Positions 11,417 to 22,591 of a DNA stretch of 64,000 nucleotides are shown here, piece after piece (position 1 is the first letter of the stretch; each line of letters begins with the position of its first letter). The notes beneath the pieces are model-generated. The model was not told the origin of the DNA and did not search any database. It worked only from the letters and a program-made list of their open reading frames with translations. The translations under genes were made by a program, and so were the position numbers. Origin of the DNA: Anthostomella pinea (Eukaryota > Ascomycota > Sordariomycetes > Xylariales > Xylariaceae); contig CAUWAG010000007.1 in assembly GCA_963556695.1 (NCBI GenBank), positions 2,790,001 to 2,854,000 of the forward strand. The letters run 5' to 3'.

Positions 11417-13871
11417 CTACTGCATAGGCGTCGGCCCCAGCCCCTTCTGCTCATTGCGCCGCTCCTCCTCCGACACCTTCTTCAGGCTATCCCGGCCAGC
11501 CTGCTCCTTGACGACGGCCCGCAGCTCCTCGCAGAGCTTCGCCTCGAGCTTCTCGAGGATCCACTCGGCCTCCTCGCGCGTGTCCATCAGAGGGCTGCGG
11601 TGTCCGACCCACGACCACTGCAGTTTCTGCTGCCTGGGGTCGCCCTTTCCCTTTTCGCCGTGCTCGGATTGCGGCAGGTTGCCCATAGGTACACTGACGT
11701 CGGCGTCGGCGCCTCCGTCCTGGTTGGGGGTGTCGCCTATCACGGCGGGGTGCTCGTCCTTGCCGCGCGGCACCTTGACCGGTTTGCGGTGCGTCTCGGC
11801 GCTGCTCTCGTCCTCGTCTATGAGTCGGAGATACCAAGCCCTGCGAAGAGCAATCAGTCATTGATATTACAGGACAGATAACCTGCTGAGCGGGCTCCGC
11901 GAACAAGGAGGGGAGGAAATGGCTGTTTTGGCAGAGCAGCAAGAGCATTAGTTACTGACCACTCCTTGTAGGTGTATTTCCTCGGCGGCGAGTGCTCTAG
12001 ATGCCTAGTCACACGTCTGATCTCGTCGATGAGTACAAGGTGGTATTCAGACCGCGTTTTGGGCAACTCAGTAGGCACGTCCTTTCTGGCAGTCGATGTC
12101 TCCCGCTTGGGCCGCGCAGCTTCGAGGTCTTTGCCCTCATCCGATTGCTTCGGCTTCGACGGGGCTCTACCTCGTTTAGCCGGGTCATCTGGCTTTGGCT
12201 TCGGCCTGCGGTTTCCGGCGCCTTTGTTGGTGTGGCTATCGCTGCTTTCCTCCCCATCCTCCTCCTCTTCCGTGTCCTCGTGTCGTTGAGCGAAGCCGAA
12301 GAACCCCGGTGGGGACTCTTCGATCCTCTCCTCGGCAAACAGCACACCAAAAGATAATTTCGCAAGCAACTGCTTTGTGTCCTTCTTGAAACCTGACTCT
12401 CCAGGTAGAATGGTGACACTTCCGAGACGCAGCGTACCGTCCCTGATCACCTTGACGATGGTGTCTCCGGCGTTCGAGATAAGGACCGTCTGGGTAGGCA
12501 ATGCCAGAAGCGACCAAAAGACGAAGAAGGCTTTGCCTTGGTTTGAGACTGGCGTGAGGTCGCCATTTCCAAGGGTAGTCAAAGCGGTGAAGGAGAAATA
12601 CACGCCATCAAAGTAACTCCAGCCCTGATATGGTTCCTCACACACCTGAAATATCTTGGAGCCAACGAGCCATAACACGGCCCAAGTCGTTGTCGATATG
12701 GCCATTGCCGACCATCTTCTCGTTCGAGAAGCTTTGTTTTGTATCTTTCGCATCAAGTTGAACTCCTTCTGGCGACGCTCAAACTCCGTATGTGGTAGCT
12801 CGGGTCCTTTCGACTCGGGGTAATAATCGAAACTGTCGTCATTGATGGGCTCCAACAGCTTCCCTTTGCCGCTGCGCGTGATTTTGCGAATCATTTGCCG
12901 CCTTTTCTTCTCCAGCATTCTCGCGTCCAGTCTGTGTTTTCCTTTGTCCAGCATCAGGCTCCTGATAGAGCCAATGACCAGACCGAGGCTTATGATCCCA
13001 ATCAATGTATATGGTATAAGAAGGCCACGGCCGACTTCAGTCGACGGTGAGAAGTCGCCAAAACCAATGGTGAACAGTGTCACATCGGCCCAGTAGACGG
13101 CGTCCAGGTAGCTCCACCCTTCAATGTGGCTAAACACCAAAGCGCCCAGGAGGAGGTAGCCGAGAAAGAGTATAGTCTGCAGCATCAGAGTCCGCTGGCT
13201 TGTGGTTAACTCGAAATCTTTGGCATAGTGTCCCTTCAGGGCGCCCCAGACGTTGACGACCATCAAGGACGCGACAATGAAGTAGAGGATGGCGGCAAAA
13301 AGGCCATAGTAGAAGGCCTGCGACCAGACGTATTCAATCTCGGGCTGGACAATCAGAGGCCCGCCCGCTGTCGCGCACAGTGCCACAAGCAATATGGCTG
13401 AGATGTACCACCCGACAATGGTGATGGGCTGGGCAATGACGAAGCGGACTCTCTTGGTCATGTTGAGCAGGAGGAATACGTTCGCCATGATCGCAATGAA
13501 AAGTTGAACACCGTTGACTGCGTACAGCCATGGCGGATCGGGTATGAAGACAGCCTTAGTGACGTCGGACCCGGGATTGATGTGTTGCCGCCAGTTCTTG
13601 ACGAGAGCACAGATACTGAATGCTGAAGCGACCGGGCCCAGCGTGCCCGCTATCATGGGAAACGCGGCCGAGGTAAACCACCAGCGGCTTCGGCGTATCT
13701 TTTTTGAGTGTCATTATCCTCGTGTGTCGAGGCAGAATGGGCCACGTACCTCGGATCCAGGTGGGTTTGATCGCTCGGGACGACATCGCCGTCGTTCTTC
13801 TCACGGTCATGGCGTTCATCGACTGCCGTTGCGTCCTCGCCCATGTTTTCGTGGACATCGGCATCGTCCAT
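11417..13871 (-). CDS. TOK1: TOK-type two-pore outward-rectifier K+ channel
   Basis: Three exons on the minus strand, 13871-13746, 13698-11960 and 11840-11417, give about 762 residues in frame. The acidic N-terminus is cytosolic. The body has eight hydrophobic segments in the fungal TOK layout, with two pore loops: TIGFGD near residue 251 and TLGNGD near residue 417. These are the K+ selectivity filters, the second with Asn in place of the usual Tyr/Phe. The first intron needs a GTGGCC donor, because the better-looking GTACGT 4 nt upstream would break the frame. The second intron (119 nt) uses a GTCAGT donor. A long charged tail with a coiled-coil-prone segment (EEAEWILEKLEAKLCEELRA) ends the protein. 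TOK channels sit in the plasma membrane and release K+ on depolarisation. The gene appears intact. Confidence 0.93.
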
Positions 13872-14639
13872 CTTGAAGGTGTCTTCAGGTCAGGCTTGGA
13901 GAGGTTTCGGTCGCTACCTTAAGAGGGTATCATCATCATCGGGTACCTGCCCACGAACAGCGACTGGGTAGATACAGAAACACTATGTTGGTCGGTGTCC
14001 TCTGCAAGGGATGTGTGTGATGAGTGTACGATGTGTAGAACCGTTGGAAGTAAACAATAGCATGCGTGTTGGACTGAGTCGCGATGTCGTCAATGTACAG
14101 GCAGAAGAAGCAACGTGGAACTGTGAAGTTGTTTATTTACCAGAGACTCCCGTCTGCATCTCAGGGCAGGAAGTTGAGTTGGACAGCCCACGAAAAGAAC
14201 CGTCTATCGGCAGCAGCGATCCGGCCTGGTGATCAAGAATCGAAGTTGGCAGGCTTGGCAGGTCAGGCGCCGTGTCTCCACCGTGTCTCCACCGGCGGGT
14301 TCCAGGCTGATCATCCATCGGACGTGGATGACGTCGCTTGGACTGGAAGAGTGCACTGATTCCCCTGGAATGCAACGGCGATTAGCGCTCTCCGCATGCC
14401 CTACCGCATGCAAGATACCCCGCTAGAGCCCCTGGAAGTTGGAACCTGCCGCCGTTAGCCCCTCGCCCTGGAACGCCCGGCTTCCCCAATTCATCGGCCG
14501 ACGCCGCCGACGCGTCAAGCGCCACTTTCTCCAATTCCTTCAAAGCTGGTCACGCGTCTGTCTGTCTGTCTGTCTGTCTGCCCGTCTGGTGGAGTACACA
14601 AATACCTCACAGCTGGAGGTCTGATGGTCGAGACAATCG
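13872..14639. other. Divergent promoter interval
   Basis: No gene. It lies between the K+ channel start and the hydrolase-like gene. It includes a TCTG/CTGT tetranucleotide run at about 14560-14582. Confidence 0.5.
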
Positions 14640-15973
14640 ATGGGGAAAGATGAGAAGATGGCTCCCACTAAGGACATCGAGATATGCGTACTCTCGCTCG
14701 CCGAGGTCAAGATGCTTAAGCACTATCGCCTCCGCTTTCCATGATGTAGAACGGGTCAGTGTCCGCTGCGGCTCGTCCGGTCACGTCCTCGTCGAGTAAG
14801 CAATCAACTATACAAGATCACCCACTTGGGACTCTCGTCTGATTCGTGCACAGTCTACATAATATTGCCAAGATCTCGTCCTCAGAGCCGCTGCTGGTGT
14901 ATCTACCCCCATACGTGTCTACAGGCGGTATAACGCAGTTACCCAAGTTCTGTCAGGGCTATGCGACGGCGGTGATACACTACCGCTGGACGGGAGCGTC
15001 TCCCGAGGAGAAGGAAAACGCCTCCACTGGGTTGGATGAAGATGGTGGAAGCAATGACTTCTTCCACCCGGGCTGGCCCGCTCCTATCCACGATACGCTC
15101 AAGGCGTACAGCTGGATCACCCAGAACCTCACGCCTCCCACATACACTCGTCGGGACATATACGTGTACGGCTCCCACCTCGGCGCCTCGTTGGCCACCT
15201 CGCTGGCTCTCACAGAGACGCACCCCCACGAGCGGATGGGCGTCCGCGGGTGTATTGCCTACAATGGGATATACAACTGGACCATGTTTCTGCCCGACCA
15301 CCCCATCAACAAGCTGCCAAACCTGCGGTCGATCAACGTCCTCGAGGAGATCCTGGCACAGCCGGGGGATCCCAGCTTCCAGGATCTGAAGCACCAGGCC
15401 GAAGAGCTGTTCAAGAAGCCCGACAACCTCTTCGACCCGTTCGCGAGCCCCTGTCTCTTCTTCCACACCCCGGGACTGCTAGTACCCCCGTCTTTCGACG
15501 CCTCGGCCATACCGCCCGAATCGGCATCATCGACATCCTCGGCTCTGCTTGAAGGCGCGATGCTCGGGACGTCGTCGACCAACACGTTCAAGCCCCCGCG
15601 GAGGAGCCCCCTCGGCTTCCCGCCGCGACAATCGACCCTCAAGATCCCCGAGATGCTGCTGCTGCACGACACGCCGCCCCCGCTGCCGCCGTCGCTTCTG
15701 CGGCGACGCCAGAGGCGCAAGAAGGAGTTTCTCGGCAACAGCTTCGGCGCCCAGGCGGAGGAGCTGGCGAGGCTGATGCAGAGGAGCATCAACAAGATCG
15801 AGATGAAGGAGCGGCTGAAGTGGGACGACAGCTTCGACGGCCTCGACGAAGAGGCTAATCGGAGGGTGCAGGTGTACGATGTAGGGGTTAACGCTGGGTG
15901 TGGTGGGCTCTATGGCGAGGGGAGCGACCTGGCTGCCATGTGGCTGGACGAGCGCATAGCTAAGAGATATTGA
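14640..15973 (+). pseudogene. Alpha/beta-hydrolase-like protein, frameshifted near 14741
   Basis: The body (about 14855-15973) is a good open frame ending at TGA 15973. It resembles a fungal alpha/beta-hydrolase-fold family: LLVYLPPYVSTGG in the oxyanion region, then HPGWPAPIHDTLKAYSWI, then VYGSHLGASLATSLALTE. At the nucleophile elbow the usual G-x-S-x-G reads G-S-H-L-G, so the catalytic Ser position holds His and the protein may be non-enzymatic. An exon at 14640 (or ATG at 14652) reaches LKHYRLRFP and then meets TGA. One base further on, the frame DVERVSVRCG continues to a GTAAGC donor near 14798 and on into the body exon after CACAG at about 14854. A single extra base near 14741-14745 explains this. 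It may be a real break or a sequence error. Confidence 0.65.
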
Positions 15974-16539
15974 ATGTGCGTGGACACTGGTGTATGATTT
16001 GCTGGATTGAACCTGTTTGACAGTGATGTACGTTTGATGGTTATAACAGAGTAGTTGGTTTACCTCTCCGTTCATGACTTAGCGACTACATACCTTTAAA
16101 GGCCAGGCTGTGGTCACGGCGCACCGTCTCGCCTCGCCTCGCCTCGCCTCGCCTTCGAGTATGATAGCCGTCGCGAGTGACTTTGACGTGACAGCGCTTA
16201 GTTCCACGGGGCCTGTTTGATGTGACAACGAGTTGGCGCTCCTCATCGAATTCCCGTCTGGCCTCAAGGTGAACCGACATTGGTATACTGCCGCTCCACA
16301 TTGCCTGGTCACCATAGGGGTATGTACTTGTGCACGCTGTTCATATCACCTCCGTCCTATCGGTCTGTGGCATTGCGGCAGAGGCTGTAGCCAAGTAGTC
16401 ACGTAAAGTACTCGCAAACATACGTAAAGAACCGCCTGTTTTCCCGTAGCCCAATTTAGCACCGTGATGACAGGTATGTACTCAATTACATATATATTCT
16501 CAATGAATGAGCCGAACAAGGACCCCGATAACGCCTAAC
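15974..16539. other. Convergent intergenic region
   Basis: No gene is supported. A short GCCTC pentamer array lies at about 16127-16154. Confidence 0.5.
16127..16154. repeat. GCCTC pentanucleotide array
   Basis: About five consecutive copies of CGCCT/GCCTC are visible in noncoding DNA. Confidence 0.75.
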
Positions 16540-17515
16540 CTAGTAGTCATCTGGGTTCCATTTCCCGCCCCCGTCACCAAGTTCACCCTTCGCATTCTCG
16601 AAGCTGGACATCTTGATGATCTCCAGGCCCTCTACCTTGACCCCGTGACCGAAACACACAGCCGTGAGGTGCAACGTGTTGGCCCGGAGCACTTCGATTG
16701 GCAGTACGATTTGAGCCAGCGCGGGCTCGTCTTCGTCCTCTGGAATGATTTACGTCAGCAGTGTGCCCCCGGATCAAATCTAGTCAGGATTCTGTGGTGT
16801 TGAGTCTTACCCATGTCTAAAAGTGATAGACGAATCGTGTTCTCGTAATTCCAGTCTGAGTCGAGACTGTGTATATAGTTGTCCTGTGAAGTTCCCAGAT
16901 CAATAAGTTAATCGTCTAAAAACCAGGCTCACGAAAAGATTGATCAAGGCTCGTCAATCTGGTGATTCAGCGACTCTGACTCACAATTGGTTTCGGACTT
17001 GTGTGGTATTCCAATTACTTCTTGCCGTCAAACTCGGGTATCTTGGCTTTGGGAGCCTTATCCCACTCTTCCTTGTCGGCTTGCACTACGCAAAACCTAT
17101 GTAACCCATTACGAGGGTTAGCATCTTCGTGCAACTAGATACAGTAATGAAAGAGCAGGTAACTATGGGAAAGACTTGCCATTCGTTGTAAAGCGCCTTC
17201 CAATCATCGGGATTAAGCGCCGAGTACGTGCCCCATCCGACCGACAGAACATGATGAGGTTTGTTATTCCACCAACCATACGTCGGGTGGCCAGCTGCGA
17301 TCGTCGCCCGAGCCTCGGCCTGTCCAGCAAGAAGTCAGTCTTCGTGGCTTTGGAATACGCCACTCGGAGGGTACTCTGATTTCAAGCCGGAAACATACCT
17401 CGCTGCAAACTCTATAGCCAATGGTAACCCTTTCGCGATTATCCGAGAAAGGGTTGGCATGGCTCACAGCAAGTAAAGCAGAGACGCTTAGGCGCTTGAT
17501 CGGAGACAGGAGCAT
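16540..17515 (-). pseudogene. Secreted-protein gene with in-frame TAA
   Basis: Five exons can be assembled on the minus strand: 17515-17399, 17319-17180, 17096-16985, 16883-16811 and 16739-16540, all junctions in frame, 214 codons including the final stop. The second intron starts with GCAAGT, a GC-AG intron. The first exon encodes a signal-peptide-like start (MLLSPIKRLSVSALLAVSHA). The mature part begins GYRVCSEAEARATIAAG and includes VGWGTYSALNPDDWKALYNEW. A TAA at 17015-17017, codon 119, interrupts exon 3. The frame then stays open through two more correctly spliced exons to TAG at 16540, so the downstream part is clearly former or current coding sequence. If the stop is genuine, a truncated protein of about 118 residues would be made. 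The layout recalls a fungal family of secreted proteins of unknown function; I give no specific activity. Confidence 0.6.
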
Positions 17516-18380
17516 CCTGTCTGGGTTTGAAAGCAGGAGCTCAAGTTGAATAATAGAGAGGGAAGAACTGTATGGCCCAAGGAGCCGCTGGCACATGCAT
17601 GATGCAAAGACAAGCAAGATCCAATGCCTGGACCAGTGCAAGACATTTAAGGAACTACATGACTACGAGCCGTCGCCTTCTGATACGGCATTGAACCGTA
17701 GACCATAGGGTGGCGTGGATGATGAATTCCAGGCAACGATGGTGAGCCTTCGGTAAACATATTAGTGATTAATATTAAGCCGGTCATCCTTCCAGGCAAC
17801 CATCCCATCCGTCTCAATCCTTCACTCTATCCTATAGTAGAGTGTATACCTTCTCCGTTTGCTTAAGTTCGCCATTGTAGAACGTCTTCCAAGGGCCCGT
17901 CATCTCTGCCTTACACGTAAATAATGATACAATGTGTGTGCTGTGAGCCCGTCGAGCTGACAAGGGGCCCAGCTGGTGACAACTCTGCGAAGACGTATGG
18001 CGGCTGGCTAGAAGGGTATCATCGGAGTCTGCGAGACCTTCCGGACGGGCCTGTTGACTGCCGGGCAAGGGCTGTGTCCAGTGGCCAGGGAAAGTCGTGC
18101 ACACCACCGGGAGCCGGAAAGATCAGCATGTCGGGCGTTGGTGTCTGCACTCGCCCCCATCGCCGCTTCGTTGCGCTGTATCGGCGCCGGCGTCGCTGGG
18201 TGTGGAGTGGGCAAGGCATCGTCTCTCGTAATCGTGTGCAGCGCCGCGTCTGCAATTTCGTGCAAGGCAAGTCGCAACAGCGATAAAGAGGTCGATACAG
18301 ACTTTTCAGACAAGCCCTATGCCTCCAAACCAGACCTCCAGGCCGGCCGCTCGCCAGAACATTGGTTCCAGCAACCCGCG
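17516..18380. other. Intergenic region
   Basis: I see no supported gene. Open frames at 17832-18423 on both strands overlap one another and lack signatures. Confidence 0.45.
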
Positions 18381-20408
18381 TCAGCCACTCATCTTTTGTA
18401 ATCCTTGCCCACCTCCCCAGCACGGCCCTGATGTCACCCCATTCGGACTCATAACGACCCTCTCACCCCTCTCGTGGTCCGCCGCATCTGCCGTGATCGG
18501 CAGCGCCCCTTCAAACTTCTTTTTCCTCTCGTTCGACCGGCCCTCGGTGTTCTCGAGGTGCTTCGCAATACTCTCCGGCGTCGGCTTGGCATGCAACCAG
18601 ATCTCCTGGAACGTCTCCGGCTCCTTTCCATGTTTCTTCGTATATCGCCCATGCACTGTCTTCCAGAGACTGGGAGAGATCCGCCAGATCCACTCATGCT
18701 TGATCTGCAACCTCGCCGCCATCCACTTGTCGTTCGGCCTGTGAAGCTGCGTGGAGGGAATCCGGTCGAGAGGGCTCGGGTCTGTTTCGAGGAGTCCTTC
18801 GTTGCGGTAGGCACGGTTTACTTGCGCGAGCTCTGCAGGGAGGACGTGGGAGAGGAATTCTAGACTGGCGTTGATGTTCAAGTCGAGAGCGCGCTGTGGG
18901 TTCGCGACCATTTTGAGGACGAGCGAGCAGACGTGTGGGTACAGCAGTGAGAAGTCGGATTGCGAGACATGAACTGTGCCTCTCAAAGTGATGAGCCAGG
19001 AAGGACTCTCGTCTGGGCCGGCTTGCGCTTCCTTGATCAGACTATCCACGAGCTCGAAGTTGGATGGCCAGTATGTGAACGCCTCACTGTTGACCGCGAG
19101 GAGAGGGCTGTGGATCCGATGTTCCGGTTCTTCCTCCGGAGCCGAAGGCCTGGTTCCAGCGCCCCAGATATCGTAGATGATTCCTTGAGAGATAGAGCTA
19201 AACCTGTCGCCGTGCCTGAGCATCTCCGTCACAGTCGCCGCGCCGAAGGAGTGCCCGCAAGCCGTGACGTTGTCTAGATGAAACCGACCTTTCCATCGAT
19301 TCCAGTCTACGCCACCAAGACCACGGGATGGACTTCCTTTGTAGCCTTTCTTGCGGAGATTGCGTTCGGCGACGTAAGAACCTTCGCCGCGGTGGATTTC
19401 TTGCATGATGAAGTAGGCTTCTTCCAGCTCTGCTAAACGTAAATCGATCTGTGCGTTTCGCAACTCGTGGTCGACACCCTTTTTGTCATTAGGAGATGTA
19501 TCCCAAGGATTGTCTTTGGGAAAGACGTAGTCAATCATGTCGTAGCCCTTTTTCCTCTGCTCCTTAGTATGTTCGACGCCACCACCGTCAGTCGTCTTCG
19601 ACGTCTGCTCCCTATCCGTCATACTACCGCTTATATGGTCTGGAGGAGGTTTCGTATGATTGACGTAACTCCTCGGCCCGCTACCATCTCTGTGCTCGAC
19701 CGCGCAGACTATGAAACCGTAAGAGGCGAACTCGCCGCAGATTGAGCTGTACATGGTTCTGGTTCCTCCCAACCCGTGGCTGAACAGGATAAGCGGGAAC
19801 ACCGGCTCGTCAGGTGCTCCCTCCGGCTTGTCACCTTGCTTAGCCTTGACATGCACGCCTTCGGTCTTGGTGTCGACTTCAGGGGCCCAGTAGTCCGCTA
19901 ACGGCGCATTCCGGTAAGCAGGCAATTTGGTAAACATCGCTGGGAGAAAGAGAGGTACAGCCAAACTCCCCACTCCAGCGAACCTCCCATAACCTTTGGC
20001 CATGTTGATTCTCGGTCTCCCGAGCCAGAGCTCCCGAGAAACTTTGCCACCGTTCGACTGTGGTGGCTGGTTCCCTCCTGGGTCACGGCGATTCGCGGCC
20101 GGGTAGTAGACCGTCATGAGCACGGTCTCCAGTTGCAGCAGGTGTTTGCCATTCCGTTTGATACCCGAGAAGGTCCGGGGGTTCTTGGCCGGGACCTCTA
20201 TCTCCATGGTGCCGACTGGGTATGGGCCTGTATATGCAGGCAAGGACTTTGTTGGGAAGAAGACATTGTCGCGGAAGGATCCGGGTTGGCGGGCCTTGGG
20301 TGCCTGTGCATTCGGGACTTTGTTCGTGTGGCCATCGCTTTGGAGGCCACCTGGAAAGTGAGCGACGCCGGGGATGTGGAATGGCATCGCTGCTGTCGTC
20401 TCAACCAC
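18381..20408 (-). CDS. Platelet-activating factor acetylhydrolase-like protein
   Basis: A single uninterrupted frame of 675 codons on the minus strand. Met8 (MPFHIPGVAHFPGG) is an equally likely start. The family is the PAF-acetylhydrolase isoform II group of alpha/beta hydrolases. The oxyanion region reads FPLILFSHGLGGTRTMYS, and the nucleophile elbow is ACGHSFGAAT with the catalytic Ser near residue 385. A His in GTVHVSQSDFSLLYPH, near residue 479, fits the catalytic triad. These enzymes hydrolyse short or oxidised acyl chains from phospholipids. The C-terminal 150 residues extend beyond the catalytic core and are charged. No signal peptide or membrane segment is evident, so a cytosolic location is inferred. 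Confidence 0.9.
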   Translation of the reverse strand: MVETTAAMPFHIPGVAHFPGGLQSDGHTNKVPNAQAPKARQPGSFRDNVFFPTKSLPAYTGPYPVGTMEIEVPAKNPRTFSGIKRNGKHLLQLETVLMTVYYPAANRRDPGGNQPPQSNGGKVSRELWLGRPRINMAKGYGRFAGVGSLAVPLFLPAMFTKLPAYRNAPLADYWAPEVDTKTEGVHVKAKQGDKPEGAPDEPVFPLILFSHGLGGTRTMYSSICGEFASYGFIVCAVEHRDGSGPRSYVNHTKPPPDHISGSMTDREQTSKTTDGGGVEHTKEQRKKGYDMIDYVFPKDNPWDTSPNDKKGVDHELRNAQIDLRLAELEEAYFIMQEIHRGEGSYVAERNLRKKGYKGSPSRGLGGVDWNRWKGRFHLDNVTACGHSFGAATVTEMLRHGDRFSSISQGIIYDIWGAGTRPSAPEEEPEHRIHSPLLAVNSEAFTYWPSNFELVDSLIKEAQAGPDESPSWLITLRGTVHVSQSDFSLLYPHVCSLVLKMVANPQRALDLNINASLEFLSHVLPAELAQVNRAYRNEGLLETDPSPLDRIPSTQLHRPNDKWMAARLQIKHEWIWRISPSLWKTVHGRYTKKHGKEPETFQEIWLHAKPTPESIAKHLENTEGRSNERKKKFEGALPITADAADHERGERVVMSPNGVTSGPCWGGGQGLQKMSG

Positions 20409-21405
20409 TGGACTGTGGTAGGGGGTTAATGTACCAAAGTTGCCAAGAACCAGATAACATCACTATCACAGTCGTCCACGCAAACTTTATCATGGTGTCA
20501 AGAGTGCGGATTCGACTAAGACTACACGGACTACGTCACCACGGACGGGTTCGAACCCGGGGCGGTCGATAGAGCGACTTTGAGCACTAATACACGCACC
20601 AATGCCAGTCAAACCACCGACTGGCGGCGGCTAGGTTAGATAAATAGATTTGGTATGGATCAAGAACTCCTCGCGCTGCTTAGACGAGGTGGGCAAGAAA
20701 GATGGCCGAGTGGTGGAGGTATATGTGTTACCGTATTTTCCGTGCAGACGCATCCCGAGCCTCCCGGGGAATACACTCGGGGATGTTCAAATTTCGCTCC
20801 GCTATGGTCAAGCGGGAAATTAGCCCTGGCTGCCCCTTATCTCCGACCCATAAGTTAACATTCCCATTACCACGAACTAGTTCGTACCTTCATACACTCT
20901 GAGGTGTTGTGCCAGAGCCTTTGCCGTGGGGTCGTCCTAATCTTCGAACTCCTCAGCTTGACCATGAAGCAAAGTGCATTGGGAGCTACCAGACGTGAGC
21001 TTCTACTTCTTTGACCAAGAGGACATCGTCCAGTTTGACAAGCAGATGACCACTAGTCGATCTCGAGATGCCGAGAAGCAAACCATTTTCTTAGATGCCA
21101 ATCCTGGGCTTCCACTCTACACCGAGCATGAAAGGAAAACCCCATACATGAACACTTGATGATATCGCCACGGCTGTTCAAGCCAATGGCTTCACCTGTG
21201 CAGTTCACGTCCATAAGTGTTGCCCACGTGTCGGGGAGCACAAGTCTCAAGATTATGATCATACGGAGGCGGGCTGGCAAAGCGCCCCTTGGTCTGGAAT
21301 CTCTGCAATAGCATCAGACAAAGGGATGTGACGGCAGCGCCACCACGTGGGTACTTGAGACGTGGTTACGTTTTGGTGTTTGGGTAACGAGGACACCGGT
21401 GTACC
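20409..21405. other. Intergenic region
   Basis: No gene is supported. A GGGTTCGAACCC motif at about 20547-20558 resembles a tRNA B-box, but no tRNA folds around it. Confidence 0.5.
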
Positions 21406-22591
21406 CTAAGCTTTCCAGACTACCTTATGCAGCCAATCTCCTAATAGTTCCTGATATTTCTTTGTCTTCAACTGAGCGTCTTGGAACGCTTCCTCGCTGC
21501 CGTGAACGTGCGGCGGAAGATGGTCGAAACCGTGGAGTTGATCGGGTACCAACAGCCAGCGCACGCTGCTCTTGCCATCCCCGCCAATGTGCTCGAATAC
21601 GAACCTCTCATCGTCGAGTACGAGGCCCCCTTTCTCGCTTGCTGGCTGCTCCTGCCCGACCTTCTCAGTAAGCGGGGGTACCGGCCGCCCTGCCCACTTG
21701 CTCGCCATCCGCCACGCCTCGGGTGCCAGCTGGTCCAGCTCAGCGGCGAGGATGAATATATACAGCGGCAGCGTCTCGGGCGGCGCAAAGGAGGGGGATA
21801 CGAGAGGATTCTGGAGGTCCTCCCCCACGGGAACATAGCTCCATGTGAACGTCGGGGCGAAGCGCGCGAGGAAATCTGTTGGGCTGGACCGCAGCCCGGG
21901 GCCGAGGTTCGGCTTGTAGTAGCGCATTTTGACCTTTTCTTCCGACGGTATGCTCTGGTCTACGACGGAGTAGATAGACAGCGCGGCGGTTGGCTTGACC
22001 TTCTCGCGTATCGAGGGTAGTTGGCACACGCTGAGCGTCAGGTTTCCACCGGCCGAGAAGCCTCCGACTGCAATGCGGCTTTTGTTTATGGGTAGGCTTT
22101 CGTCGTCGTATACGGCTAGCATTAGGGCTTCGAGGTCGTGTATAGCGGTCGGGAAGGGGTAGAACGGCGCCTTGCGGTAGTTGAGGGCGACTACGAGGAT
22201 GTCGTGGGCGTTGGCGAAGCTCACGTTCCACGCGTCGTCATCTTGGGGGTCCCCGATGCAGAAGCCCCCGCCATGGATGCTGAAGAGCATGGGCAGAGTC
22301 TGCGGAGCGGTCTGATCGTAGGATTCCGGGAAGAAGGTTCTAATTCGCAATGCCTTGTCAGGGGGTTCCAGTGCCTGCCTCGCGTGGATTGACGTACCTG
22401 ATAGGCAAACTGGGTCGACACTCGTAGGTCTTCACGATGCTCGGCGGATTGAGATCGGTCGCATAATACCACGAGTGCCACTGCTCGTAGATTCGCATTG
22501 AAGCCATAAAGCCCTGGACTGCGGCTATGGAAGCGCCATGGTATATGCGAGACAGAAGTGGAAGCTGCGCAACGACGGTCCCGTCTGTCAT
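21406..22591 (-). CDS. Alpha/beta hydrolase (hydrolase-3 / HSL-like esterase)
   Basis: Two exons on the minus strand, 22591-22398 and 22339-21406, joined in frame over a 58-nt intron (GTACGT donor, CTGAC branch, TTAG acceptor), about 375 residues. The oxyanion motif HGGGFCIG, the nucleophile elbow GFSAGG and a His in the LHGFDHLP motif near the C-terminus make a complete hormone-sensitive-lipase-type set. The order fits the alpha/beta-hydrolase-3 family, which cleaves short acyl esters or carboxylic esters. The true substrate cannot be read from sequence. No signal peptide is evident, so it is probably cytosolic. The gene appears intact. Confidence 0.88.

Noticed and set aside
17832..18423. 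Several open frames left of the PAF-acetylhydrolase-like gene
   Set aside because: Overlapping frames on both strands without domains; no coherent exon model found.
20535..20575. GGGTTCGAACCC motif, B-box-like
   Set aside because: The T-stem pairs fail on either strand and no D arm or acceptor stem can be formed, so this is not reported as a tRNA.
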